A stretch of 64,000 nucleotides of DNA, taken from positions 9,242-73,241 of the forward strand of contig CAZXMW010000013.1 in NCBI GenBank assembly GCA_964641415.1. Direction: 5' to 3'. Below the pieces are notes generated by a model that searched no databases, was not told the DNA's origin, and worked only from the letters and a program-made list of their open reading frames with translations. Made by a program: the position numbers and the translations under genes. Source of the DNA: JAHECW01 sp964641415. Lineage in GTDB: Bacteria > Acidobacteriota > Thermoanaerobaculia > Thermoanaerobaculales > Sulfomarinibacteraceae. Each line of letters opens with the position of its first letter. The first letter of the stretch is position 1. Below are positions 24,471 to 33,806 of the stretch, one piece after another.

Positions 24471-27080
24471 ATGAACATGAAACAGCGAGCCGTTCGAACC
24501 GCAACCTGGATCTGCACCGTGCTGGTATTCCTGGCGATGGCGCCGTCCTCGGAAGCCCAGGTGCGGACCTGGGGTCGGCTCACCACGCACTCCGGGCCGG
24601 CGCCCTTCGATTGGGAGATCGCGGGGTGGATCGACCAGTACTTCCAGGATGGCGCACCGGGGGACGGAACCGTCACCTCGAACATCCTCTACATCGAGAC
24701 CCAGTGCTACGAAGAAGGGGCGGACAACTTCAATCCGACGAAGGGGGAGGCGACCGGGGACGCGGCGACGGACACCGTCAGCTTCACCGCCACGACCTAC
24801 CTCGCCGCCCAACGTCCCGGCGTCACCTCGTACTACCGCGGCTACCACGATGACGCGGCGTTCGGACTCGTCCCCGGTCGAACCGCGGCTCAGGTGCACA
24901 CCGGGGGCGCCGACGGGAGAGATCGGCGCGAGCTGCCGCGCATCCAGGGCGACTTCTTCCGCCGGGTCGGGGGCGGAACCTCGACCCACGTCCTGGTGTG
25001 GGCGGGGCAGCCGAACGGCCTCGACGAGATCGACGCGATCAACATCGTGCTGAACTTCGAGGGCCACCCGAACACCACGGTCGACCTGCTCTACGGTGAC
25101 GGCGCCACGAGCTTCGGAACCGGCGCGGACTCGGTCGGCGCCGCGACGAGGGCCAACCTGCGCAGCAAGCTGCAGGAGATCGGCCAGAAGATGGACGACG
25201 GCGCCGACGAGCAGTTCATCTTCTTCATCACCGATCATGGAAGCAAGCCGGCGATTTCGGCGACGCCGGTGACTGCTCCGGCGCAGTCTTCAGGAACCGA
25301 GATCGCCGTGGATCTCCCGACGACCGTGTTGAACGACGCTCTCGCTGATCCGGGCAATCAGTCGACGATCACCTTCACCACCGCGACCGACCTGAACGCC
25401 ATCAACGAGTTCGCGGTCGGCTTCGACTTCAAGGGAGTGATCTTCTTCGGCTACAACAGCGAGGCCGAGGTCGGCAGCTTCACCCTTCCAAGCGGCCAGT
25501 CGCTCAACACCTACACATTCGCCCTCGACGAGAACATCCTCGACAGTCGGAACGCCAAGACATCGGCGATCCAGCTCTTCGGGGTGTCGAACTTCTCGAA
25601 CCAGAACGTCGTCTTCGAGCACGTGATCCTCGATCTCGGCGGCATCGCGCGGCCGAACGGGCCGGCGCCGCGCCGGGTGCTCCCCGCCGTCGCCCGGGCC
25701 CCGGGGGCGGGCACCACGTTCATCACCCGCTGGAACCTCGCCAACACCGGTCCGAGGGACGTCGAGCTGCAGCTCGAGTACACGCCGCGGGCAGATCAGT
25801 CCGGCGACCCGGTGACGGCAACGGCGGTCATCCCTGCGGGTGAGCTGATCGAAACCGACGACCCGCTCGCCGACTACTTCGGTCTGGTCTCAGGTCGCGC
25901 CGTCGGCGCCGTCGACATCCGACCGGTGGGACAGGGAATCGGCGCCGTCAAGCTCCACAGCACGGTGATCGCCAACCAGCCCGATGGTTCACAGTACGGG
26001 CAGTTCTTCCCGACCGTGGATGTAGTCGACGCGCTCGAAACCGGAGAGTCGGCTCTCTTCAGCACCACCCACGACGCGGGCCGGTACCGGGTCAATGCGG
26101 GCGTCATGGCGCTGGTCGACGGGACGCGGGTCCTCGTCCAGCCGGTCGACCCGACGGACGTTGCCCTCGCGCTCGGATCGATCATCGACCTCGACGCCAA
26201 CCAGAGCGCCCAGGTGAACGATCTGGCAACGACCTTCAATCTCGGCGACCGATCGGACTACCTCGTGAAGCTGGTCGTCCAGACCGGTTCGGCCACCGGC
26301 TATGTTTCGGTCCTCGACGGTCTCGGCGGCGCCGGCACGAGCGACCCGACGACGATCTTCGCGGAGCGCTCGAGCAACACCCGAGTGACCCTCCTCGAGC
26401 TCGGTTCCATCGTCGGGCTGAACGAGTTCTCCGGCTCGGCCACCGTGACCAACCTGGGCGCCGGTCAAACCCTGATTCGCGCCGATTTCTACCGGCGCGG
26501 CGTCCCCGGCGTCGAGAGCAGCCGGGAGTTGACCCTCCCGCCCGGGACCGCCACCGGGTACGCCGACTTCATGGACGAGGTCTTCGGGATCCAGGGGGAT
26601 GTCGGCACCGTTGTGCTCACCGTCCTCTCCGGCGGGCCGATCGCGGCAACCGGTCGCGAGTACGCCATCTTCCGCGGCGGCGGCGGCGCCGTGGAGGGCA
26701 CCGCGGGGCAGCGGATCCCGGGGCTGTTGGACGAGGACCTCCTGACTCCGGGGAGCATCTGGCACTTCATCGGCCTTCGCCAGCGCCAGACGCCGGAGGG
26801 GACCGAACGAAGCCACATCGCGATCTTCAACCCGGGCGACGCCGACGTTGACGTGACGATCGACCTCTTCGGCGCCTCGACCGGTGCCTCGCCGGAAGGG
26901 TCGATCACCCGCACGGTGCGGGCGGGCGAGCTGATCCAGATCAACAACATCGTCAACGTCATCGCGCCGGGGCAGACCGGCGAGGTCCGCCGTCTCGAGC
27001 TGACCACCACGGGCGAGGTCTTCGCGCAGGCGTTCCGGGTCAACGCCAGCGGTGATCCGATCACCATCGACGCGCGGTAG
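24471..27080 (+). CDS. Large secreted protein, legumain-like TDHG motif plus Ig-like repeats
   Basis: The ATG at 24471 after AGGAGGAGG gives 869 aa with a signal peptide (cleavage near SSEAQ). The N-terminal 290 residues resemble clan CD cysteine peptidases. His256 lies in FIFFITDHGSKP, the form of the legumain catalytic His motif, and residues 160-250 include VLVWAGQPNGLDEIDAI. A possible Cys79 (YIETQCYEEG) precedes it, which is the reverse of the usual order, so activity is uncertain. The remaining part holds about three Ig-like units (FITRWNLANTGPRDVELQLEY; ERSHIAIFNPGDADVDVTI) of the type also found at 11134-12192. Probably exported. Confidence 0.75.
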   Translation: MNMKQRAVRTATWICTVLVFLAMAPSSEAQVRTWGRLTTHSGPAPFDWEIAGWIDQYFQDGAPGDGTVTSNILYIETQCYEEGADNFNPTKGEATGDAATDTVSFTATTYLAAQRPGVTSYYRGYHDDAAFGLVPGRTAAQVHTGGADGRDRRELPRIQGDFFRRVGGGTSTHVLVWAGQPNGLDEIDAINIVLNFEGHPNTTVDLLYGDGATSFGTGADSVGAATRANLRSKLQEIGQKMDDGADEQFIFFITDHGSKPAISATPVTAPAQSSGTEIAVDLPTTVLNDALADPGNQSTITFTTATDLNAINEFAVGFDFKGVIFFGYNSEAEVGSFTLPSGQSLNTYTFALDENILDSRNAKTSAIQLFGVSNFSNQNVVFEHVILDLGGIARPNGPAPRRVLPAVARAPGAGTTFITRWNLANTGPRDVELQLEYTPRADQSGDPVTATAVIPAGELIETDDPLADYFGLVSGRAVGAVDIRPVGQGIGAVKLHSTVIANQPDGSQYGQFFPTVDVVDALETGESALFSTTHDAGRYRVNAGVMALVDGTRVLVQPVDPTDVALALGSIIDLDANQSAQVNDLATTFNLGDRSDYLVKLVVQTGSATGYVSVLDGLGGAGTSDPTTIFAERSSNTRVTLLELGSIVGLNEFSGSATVTNLGAGQTLIRADFYRRGVPGVESSRELTLPPGTATGYADFMDEVFGIQGDVGTVVLTVLSGGPIAATGREYAIFRGGGGAVEGTAGQRIPGLLDEDLLTPGSIWHFIGLRQRQTPEGTERSHIAIFNPGDADVDVTIDLFGASTGASPEGSITRTVRAGELIQINNIVNVIAPGQTGEVRRLELTTTGEVFAQAFRVNASGDPITIDAR

Positions 27081-27248
27081 GTTGCCAGGATTTCGCGACA
27101 TACCGATCCTCTACCAATCCGGGTACCACAAACAGGCCGGGGACACCCGGCTTCGCTCCGCTGCGCCGTGGCATTTTCTTGACCTTGGCTGCGCCTGCGG
27201 CCAAGGCCAAAAAAATGGTGGACGCGGTCGCGAAGAATTCGAACCGCT

Positions 27249-27445
27249 GCCTCGATCCAGGTAGAAATCCCGATCGCCGAGACCCGGGAGCCACCGGTGT
27301 ATCAACGGATCGCTATGAAGGCGGCGCGCTCCGTGAGCTCGGGATGACCTATCCGGAGATTGGGATGAAGCTGGGCGTCGACAGGTGGACGGTCGGCAAA
27401 GCGGTCCGGTGGATGCTGCGCCAACGCGATGTGAGGAGAACCTAG
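27249..27445 (+). pseudogene. Frameshifted HTH protein remnant
   Basis: Two overlapping frames carry consecutive parts of one helix-turn-helix protein. From about 27255 one frame reads IQVEIPIAETREPPVYQRIA and then MKAA. The other frame, from about 27315, continues ALRELGMTYPEIGMKLGVD and RWTVGKAVRWMLRQ, a recombinase- or Hin-like HTH. A one-base indel near 27317-27325 separates them. No start or N-terminal catalytic domain is visible, so this is a broken 3' fragment. It lies directly next to a miniature transposable element. The stretch 27081-27248 holds nothing recognisable apart from a CCTTGGC/GCCAAGG hairpin at 27183-27206. Confidence 0.55.
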
Positions 27446-27630
27446 ATCGTTCCCATCCGGACACTCCGATGGGGACTGCGCAGTTCTCGATTCGGAAACG
27501 AGGGGTTTTTGTGCAAGGTCAAGGAAGATCAGAATGTACGCGGAGGCGTACTTCTGTACGCCGCACAAGGAAATTCGTAATCTGACGCCGAGATTGCCAA
27601 AAAGCGCCGCTTCCGGACGGGAACTAGATC
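27443..27630. mobile_element. Miniature inverted-repeat element, copy 1
   Basis: A 176-bp unit at 27449-27624 has imperfect 12-bp terminal inverted repeats (GTTCCCATCCGG / CCGGACGGGAAC). It is flanked by a perfect 6-bp direct repeat, TAGATC (27443-27448 and 27625-27630), which looks like a target-site duplication. A second copy of exactly the same length lies at 40467-40642 with five mismatches. Inside is a strong hairpin, GGCGTAC-TTCT-GTACGCC. No transposase is encoded. The right end supplies or abuts the stop codon of the PIN gene. Confidence 0.8.
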
Positions 27631-28193
27631 AACTCCTCCATCGACTGAAGGTGTGCCACTGTGGTTGCGAGCCCGAGGCTCAAGAACGTGTTGAGAAGGT
27701 CTGAGGATGAAACCGGTGGGTTCTTGAGTGCTTGCCGCTGACCGCGGACGGCTCGGCAGACCGCCCCTGGAGAGAGATCGTAGAGGTGGGTCACGAACTC
27801 GTCGGGGTGTTGAACCTCGATACCGTACCCGTCCAAGATCTCCTCGGGGAAGTCCTTGATGTTGTACGTCACGATCACACCAGCCTGGGATCGTAGCGCT
27901 GCCGCAAGGATGTGCCGGTCGTCCGGGTCCGGAAGAACCAGAGAGTCAATGAGCTCATCGAAACCCGTCACCAGGCAGTCCGGGACCGTTCGATCCATCA
28001 GGTCCCGGGTCCGTTGGAGGCGATCCCTGGAGAGATCCGCCCGCTGTGACAACAGAGACCTGATCCACTCGTCGTGGATTCTATCGGTCCAGCGAGCCCG
28101 ATAGAGATCGGTCAAGGCAAGACGAAGCAGCAGATCTCTGAGCGGGGCAGGGTAGAGCACACAGGCGTCGAGGACGGCGACGAATGACGACAT
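27624..28193 (-). CDS. PIN-domain toxin (putative RNase)
   Basis: Protein of 189 aa with a PIN fold. The first acidic residue lies in VAVLDACVLYPAPLRDLLLRLA, the second region in RIHDEWIRSL, and the third in the segment LPDPDDRHILAAALRSQAGVIVTYNIKDFP. These Asp/Glu residues would coordinate Mg for RNA cleavage. It follows the HTH antitoxin gene by three bases, forming a type II toxin-antitoxin pair. Its TAG stop lies at the boundary of the miniature element, so the C terminus may have been reset by that insertion. Confidence 0.82.
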   Translation of the reverse strand: MSSFVAVLDACVLYPAPLRDLLLRLALTDLYRARWTDRIHDEWIRSLLSQRADLSRDRLQRTRDLMDRTVPDCLVTGFDELIDSLVLPDPDDRHILAAALRSQAGVIVTYNIKDFPEEILDGYGIEVQHPDEFVTHLYDLSPGAVCRAVRGQRQALKNPPVSSSDLLNTFLSLGLATTVAHLQSMEELI

Positions 28194-28196
28194 TCG

Positions 28197-28655
28197 TCAG
28201 TACCCGAGATCCAGCTCTTGAGCCTCCTCGGCAAGCTCGTCAAGGGCGCGACTTCGGTGCACATACGACTCCTTTTTGTAGGCAACCAAGTCTTCGAAGC
28301 GCACCCTTCTGTGAGTGCCGACCTTTCGGTATGGGATCTCACCCCGCTTCAACAGGGTCACCAGGTGTGGGCGAGAGACGTTCAGAAAATCCGCTGCCTG
28401 TTGGGTCGTCAGCTCGGCATCGTAGGGTACGACCGTGACGGCCCGACCCTCGGCCATCTGAGCGAGAACCGACATGAGCATTCGAAGCGCAGGGAGGGGC
28501 ACGGTGATCTCGTCTTCCCCATCGACAACCCTGAGCTGAGCCGCGTCGCCTCGACCAATGATCGTGGCCAGCAACCTGCTGCTTTCTCTGGCGACCCTCG
28601 CCTCGTCCTCTGACGGAAGTGTGGGTCCACTGAAATCAATTGCTGCGTTGTTCAT
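28197..28655 (-). CDS. HTH (excisionase-type) antitoxin of the PIN toxin
   Basis: The ATG at 28655, seven bases after GGAGG, gives 152 aa. The central region (about 80-125) is a MerR/excisionase-like helix-turn-helix: LTTQQAADFLNVSRPHLVTLLKRGEIPYRKVGTHRRV. N-terminal residues 1-60 probably dimerise, and the C-terminal segment (ALDELAEEAQELDLGY) would bind and block the toxin. Such antitoxins usually repress their own promoter. The AT-rich stretch 28656-28720 upstream would be the operator region. Confidence 0.8.
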   Translation of the reverse strand: MNNAAIDFSGPTLPSEDEARVARESSRLLATIIGRGDAAQLRVVDGEDEITVPLPALRMLMSVLAQMAEGRAVTVVPYDAELTTQQAADFLNVSRPHLVTLLKRGEIPYRKVGTHRRVRFEDLVAYKKESYVHRSRALDELAEEAQELDLGY

Positions 28656-28770
28656 CGTTCGGCCTCCACTCATAGTATGGATCTTAATCGAAATAACCGC
28701 AACATTTGAGACAAACAAAACGAAATGGAAACGAAACGACCTTGGAGAGCGGCTGAAGGGAGGGTGGGCA

Positions 28771-28801
28771 ATAAGAACCGCCGCCCCTCGGCGGCGGGTT
28801 C
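28771..28801 (-). terminator. Hairpin terminator downstream of tRNA-Ala
   Basis: On the minus strand an 11-bp stem with one bulged C (GAACCCGCCGCC / GGCGGCGGTTC, loop GAGG) is followed by TTATT. It lies 15 bp after the 3' end of the tRNA-Ala gene. Confidence 0.6.
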
Positions 28802-28815
28802 GAATTCTTCATGCT

Positions 28816-28891
28816 TGGTGGAGCCGATCGGGATCGAACCGACGACCTCCTGAATGCCATTCAGGCGCTCTCCCAACTGAGCTACGGCCCC
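28816..28891 (-). tRNA. tRNA-Ala (anticodon GGC)
   Basis: A 76-nt cloverleaf with CCA encoded. The acceptor is GGGGCCG paired with CGGCTCC and includes the G3-U70 wobble that identifies tRNA-Ala. The anticodon loop is ATGGCAT in the stem CCTGA/TCAGG. The T-arm contains GGTTCGATCC. It is divergent from the selC gene 102 bp away. Confidence 0.97.
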
Positions 28892-28993
28892 ACGAGGGAG
28901 CGTAGTTGTAGCAAAAGGCCGGATGCGTGTCAATCTGGAATGAGGCCGCGGACGCGGTCGGCGCCCGGACGGGTGATAAGATACCGCGCGGGG

Positions 28994-29092
28994 GGAAGCG
29001 CGTGGAGTCTGGTGGCTTCCGCGGACTTCAAATCCGTTGGGCCGGCTCTTGTCGGGTCGGTCGGAGGGTTCGATTCCCTTGCGCTTCCGCCA
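28994..29092 (+). tRNA. selC: tRNA-Sec (selenocysteine, anticodon TCA)
   Basis: A 99-nt tRNA with an 8-bp acceptor stem (GGAAGCGC/GCGCTTCC), an extended D arm, the anticodon loop CTTCAAA (TCA) in the stem CGGA/TCCG, a long variable arm and the T-arm GGGTTCGATTCCC. CCA is encoded. These are the hallmarks of bacterial selenocysteine tRNA that decodes UGA with SelB. The genome should therefore encode selA, selB, selD and at least one selenoprotein; none lies in this window. Confidence 0.95.
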
Positions 29093-29131
29093 GCTCATTT
29101 CTTCAGGTGCGGTCGGGGGGTGTCGGTACCC

Positions 29132-29890
29132 ATGGCGGGTGAGGAGTTTGTGTTCCGCGGCGATCTGGAGAGCGATTCGCTCCCCGGGATGCTCGCGACC
29201 ATCCACCGCCACGGCGTCCCGGGGGTCCTCGAGTGCAGCCGCGGCGAGGTCACGAAGTGCGTGTACTTCGCCACCGGAGACATCATCTTCGCGACCTCGA
29301 CCGACCGTGGCGAGAGCCTCGGCGAGACCCTGATGCGCGAGGGCCTGATCACCGAGGATCAGCTGAGGCTGTCGTCGGACGAGCTGCGACGGACGCCCGG
29401 GCGCAGGCACGGCACGGTGCTTGTCCAGATGGGCTTTCTCGAGCCGCACGAGCTCGGGTCGGCGGTTCGCAACCAGGTCCAGTCGATCGTCTGGAGCCTG
29501 TTCACCTGGACCGAGGGCTCGGTGACATTCCGGGTCGGTACCTTCCGCAGCGACGAGGTCTACAAGATCAAGATCCCGACCGCCCGGGCGATCTTCGAGG
29601 GCTGTCGCTACCTGCCCGACCCCAAGCTGGTCACCGCGCGACTCGGCGGCCGGTCGAGCGTGCTCAAGCCGGTCAGGCGACCGCCGCACCTGGACGGTCT
29701 CGAGCTCGACGCGGAGGAGCAGGAGCTGCTCGACCTGGTCGACGGTCAGCGCACCCTGTATGAGCTGTGTCAGGCCGGGTCGCTCAACCCGGGAGTCATC
29801 GCCCGGATCCTGTACGCCGCCATGGTCCTGCGCCTGGTCGTGCCGGCGACGCAGACCGGGAGCGCTCGAGCCCACGCCGGAGATCGTTGA
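29132..29890 (+). CDS. DUF4388 (PATAN-like) domain protein
   Basis: The ATG at 29132 gives 252 aa. The N-terminal DUF4388 domain (about 1-115) has the pattern FRGDLESDSLPGMLATIHRHGVPGVLECSRG and YFATGDIIFATS. The central part contains a second module that resembles the GSPII_E N-terminal fold (GETLMREGLITEDQLRLS). These proteins are common in Acidobacteria, Deltaproteobacteria and cyanobacteria, where they are linked to two-component signalling and gliding or pilus motility. The pil cluster lies about 1 kb away on the other strand. The role here is not known. Confidence 0.78.
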   Translation: MAGEEFVFRGDLESDSLPGMLATIHRHGVPGVLECSRGEVTKCVYFATGDIIFATSTDRGESLGETLMREGLITEDQLRLSSDELRRTPGRRHGTVLVQMGFLEPHELGSAVRNQVQSIVWSLFTWTEGSVTFRVGTFRSDEVYKIKIPTARAIFEGCRYLPDPKLVTARLGGRSSVLKPVRRPPHLDGLELDAEEQELLDLVDGQRTLYELCQAGSLNPGVIARILYAAMVLRLVVPATQTGSARAHAGDR

Positions 29891-29893
29891 ACC

Positions 29894-30193
29894 ATGCCGC
29901 TTTACGAGTACGAGTGCTTTTTGTGCCGCTTCCGTTTCGAGCGCATCCAGCGCGCCGACGCCGAGCCGATCCGCGACTGCCCGGCGTGCGGCGGGAAGGT
30001 CCGTCGTCTGCTCGGCACGCCGGCTCTCCAGTTCAAGGGAAGCGGCTGGTACGTGACCGACTATGCCGGCGGCGACAGCTCGAAAACGGCGTCCGACGAG
30101 GCAGGAGCGCAGTCTCCCGACAGCAGCCCGGGCGCCGACAGCGACAGCACCGTCAAGGACGGCGCGAAGACAGCGAGCACGGATCATTCGTGA
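29894..30193 (+). CDS. FmdB-family zinc-ribbon protein
   Basis: Protein of 99 aa. The first 45 residues form the FmdB putative regulatory zinc ribbon: MPLYEYECFLCRFRFERIQ followed by IRDCPACGGKVRRLLG, with two CxxC knuckles. A hydrophilic Ser/Asp/Gly-rich tail follows the conserved GSGWYVTDY segment. Only three bases separate it from the DUF4388 gene, so they are probably co-transcribed. The biochemical role of the family is not established. Confidence 0.85.
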   Translation: MPLYEYECFLCRFRFERIQRADAEPIRDCPACGGKVRRLLGTPALQFKGSGWYVTDYAGGDSSKTASDEAGAQSPDSSPGADSDSTVKDGAKTASTDHS

Positions 30194-30197
30194 GCGA

Positions 30198-30752
30198 TCA
30201 GCTGTCGTCAGGTTCCGGGTAGCCGGGAACGCGGTCGAACTCGAGCCGATCCCCTTCGCCGAGCCGGTGACGGTCTGCCGCGCCGGCGACGATCTCGAGC
30301 ACGGCGCGGGCCGGCCGCTTGGGGACGAACCGCGGACACGGCTCGCCGGGGCAGGGCTGAGCGTTTTGAATGATGTCGACCACGACGCCGGCGTCGTCCA
30401 GGTAGACCAGGTCGAGCGCGACCAGGGTGTTCATCATCCAGATGCTCGGCAGCCGTTGCTCGGAGAAGATCAGCAGCATGCCTCGATCTTCGGGCAGGCT
30501 CGGGCGGTACATCAGCCCCTGCGCGAGCTCGTCGGGGGTGATGGCGAGCTCGAGGGCGATCTCTGCGCCGTCGGGCAGCACCACCTGCGGCGGCGGCGCC
30601 GGCGAGGCGAACGACGGAGCACCGCGCGCGGGACCTTCGCTGTCGGAGACCGGTGAGCAGGCCGCTGCCGGCAGCAGCCCGACAAGGGCCGCGGTTGCAA
30701 CGAGCATCGTCCGGGCAAAACTGTTCAGCGGAGCGAACGGGGTCTGGGTCAT
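30198..30752 (-). CDS. DUF192 lipoprotein
   Basis: The ATG at 30752 gives 184 aa with a lipoprotein-type signal ending LLPAAAC. The DUF192 domain (about 65-180) has the family pattern ITPDELAQGLMYRPSLPEDRGMLLIF, followed by SIWMMNTLVALDLVYLDDAG and PARAVLEIVAG. It lies 13 bp after the pilR stop and is probably the last gene of the pil operon, convergent with the FmdB gene. The function of DUF192 is unknown. Confidence 0.88.
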   Translation of the reverse strand: MTQTPFAPLNSFARTMLVATAALVGLLPAAACSPVSDSEGPARGAPSFASPAPPPQVVLPDGAEIALELAITPDELAQGLMYRPSLPEDRGMLLIFSEQRLPSIWMMNTLVALDLVYLDDAGVVVDIIQNAQPCPGEPCPRFVPKRPARAVLEIVAGAADRHRLGEGDRLEFDRVPGYPEPDDS

Positions 30753-30765
30753 GGGATCTCCGCGC

Positions 30766-32126
<1,361 letters not shown>

Positions 32127-32130
<4 letters not shown>

Positions 32131-33806
32131 GCCTCCCCCCTGGGCGCGGGCAGCTCGACGGTGATCGTCGTGCCGCGGCCGGGCTGGCTGACGATGTCGA
32201 CCGTGCCGCCGTGCTCCTGAACCGCAGAGTACACCACGGCGAGGCCGAGACCGGTGCCGTCGGGCTGGGTCGTGACGAAGGGCTCGAAAGCGCGGTGGCG
32301 GATCTCTTCGGTCATTCCGACGCCGTTGTCCCTCCAGCGCAGGCTCGCGAAGTCGTCGCGCCGTTCGGCATTGATCTTCAGCGTGCCGCCGTCCGGCATG
32401 GCCTGAACCGCGTTGCGCGAGAGATTCCAGAAGATCTGGCGCAACAGATGCTCCTCGCCGAGGATGATCAGATCGTCCTCGGCCTCGAGGACGAGCTCGT
32501 GGTCGGGCCGGAGCTCGTCGGATCGGCGCAGCAGGTCGAGACAGTCCTCGAGCAGCCGGCCGAGATCACACATCGCGTGGGTCGACTGGCCCGGCCGCGA
32601 GAAGACCAGGAAGCCGTCGAGGATCTTCGACAGCCGGCGGCTCTCGTCGACGATGATGTCGAGCAGCCGCCGGTCGGTGTCGTCGACGCCGCCGACCGAC
32701 GACAGCACCTGGGCCGAGCCCGAGATCGAGGCGAGAGGGTTCTTGATCTCGTGGGCCATCCGAGCCGCCATTTCGCCGGTGGCGGCCATGCGGTCCCGCA
32801 GACGCTGCCGCTCGGCGATGATCCGCAGCTCGGTGAGGTCCTGGAAGTTGACGATGAACCCGACCACCTGCGCCCGCTCGTCACGAAGGGGATCGACCGA
32901 CAGCCCGAGCCGGGCCCCGGAGCGCTCGAGGGTTCCCTCGACTCGGGCGATGGACTGGCTTCTCGTGCGGGTCGCGATCAGACCCCAATTGTGCTCGGCG
33001 AGCGGCATGACCTCGCTGAGTGGTGAGCCGATCTGGGCATCGACGTCGCGGATGCCGAGAATCGACGCGCCCGCCGGATTGACGTGAAGCACCTGACCGT
33101 CGAGGTCGGCGGCCAGGATCCCGGCGCCGACCGAGCGCACCACGTGCTGGGTCAGGGCGACGAACTGCGTCGCCCGCTCGGTCTCCTCCTCGAGCCGGGT
33201 GTGGGCCCGGCGCAGCGACTCCGTGAGGTAGGACACGAGCAGCGCGACGAGCACGAATCCGACGACGTGGATCAGGATCTGATAGAGCACCCGCGACGCC
33301 GACGGCGTCACCGGCACGCCCTCGAGGGTGGTCGGCAGCGGCAGCAGCTGGTGGTACATCAGCACCGCCTGCAGGCCATAGGCGACGGCGGACAGCCCGG
33401 CGAAGATCACGCCGCCGCCGCGCAGCATTGCGGCAGCGGCCACGATCACCGTCAGGTAGAGAAACGAGAACGGAGAGAAGACCCCGCCCGTGACGTACAC
33501 GAAGCCGGTGACGATGCCGAGATCGCCGGTCAGCTGGATCGCCGCCTGGATCCGGGTTTCCAGACCCCGGACATGGAGCACCAGGTAGAGAAGCGACAGA
33601 CCGTAGGCGAGGAGGATGAGGCCGTAGAACGAGCGCAACGGCAGGATGAGCTGGGTGTTGACCTGGATCAGCAGCACGCCGAGGAACAGGGTCGAGATGA
33701 CGATGAGCCGCAGCCCGATCAGCCACTTGAGCGCCCGCGACGACGGGGACGCGACGGGCGGGGTGTGAGCCCCGCCCGTGGTGTGCCTGCCGGATTCGCG
33801 CGACAT
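32127..33806 (-). CDS. pilS: PilS-like membrane sensor histidine kinase
   Basis: Protein of 559 aa. The N terminus has about six transmembrane helices (28-205), as in PilS. A PAS domain (about 225-330) and HisKA/HATPase domains follow, with H-box MAARMAHEIKNPLASISG, N-box IFWNLSRNAVQAMPDGG and G-boxes WRDNGVGM and GTGLGLAVV. It phosphorylates PilR, encoded by the overlapping downstream gene. Its own start overlaps the pilC stop (TAATG), linking sensor expression to the pilus machinery. Confidence 0.93.
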
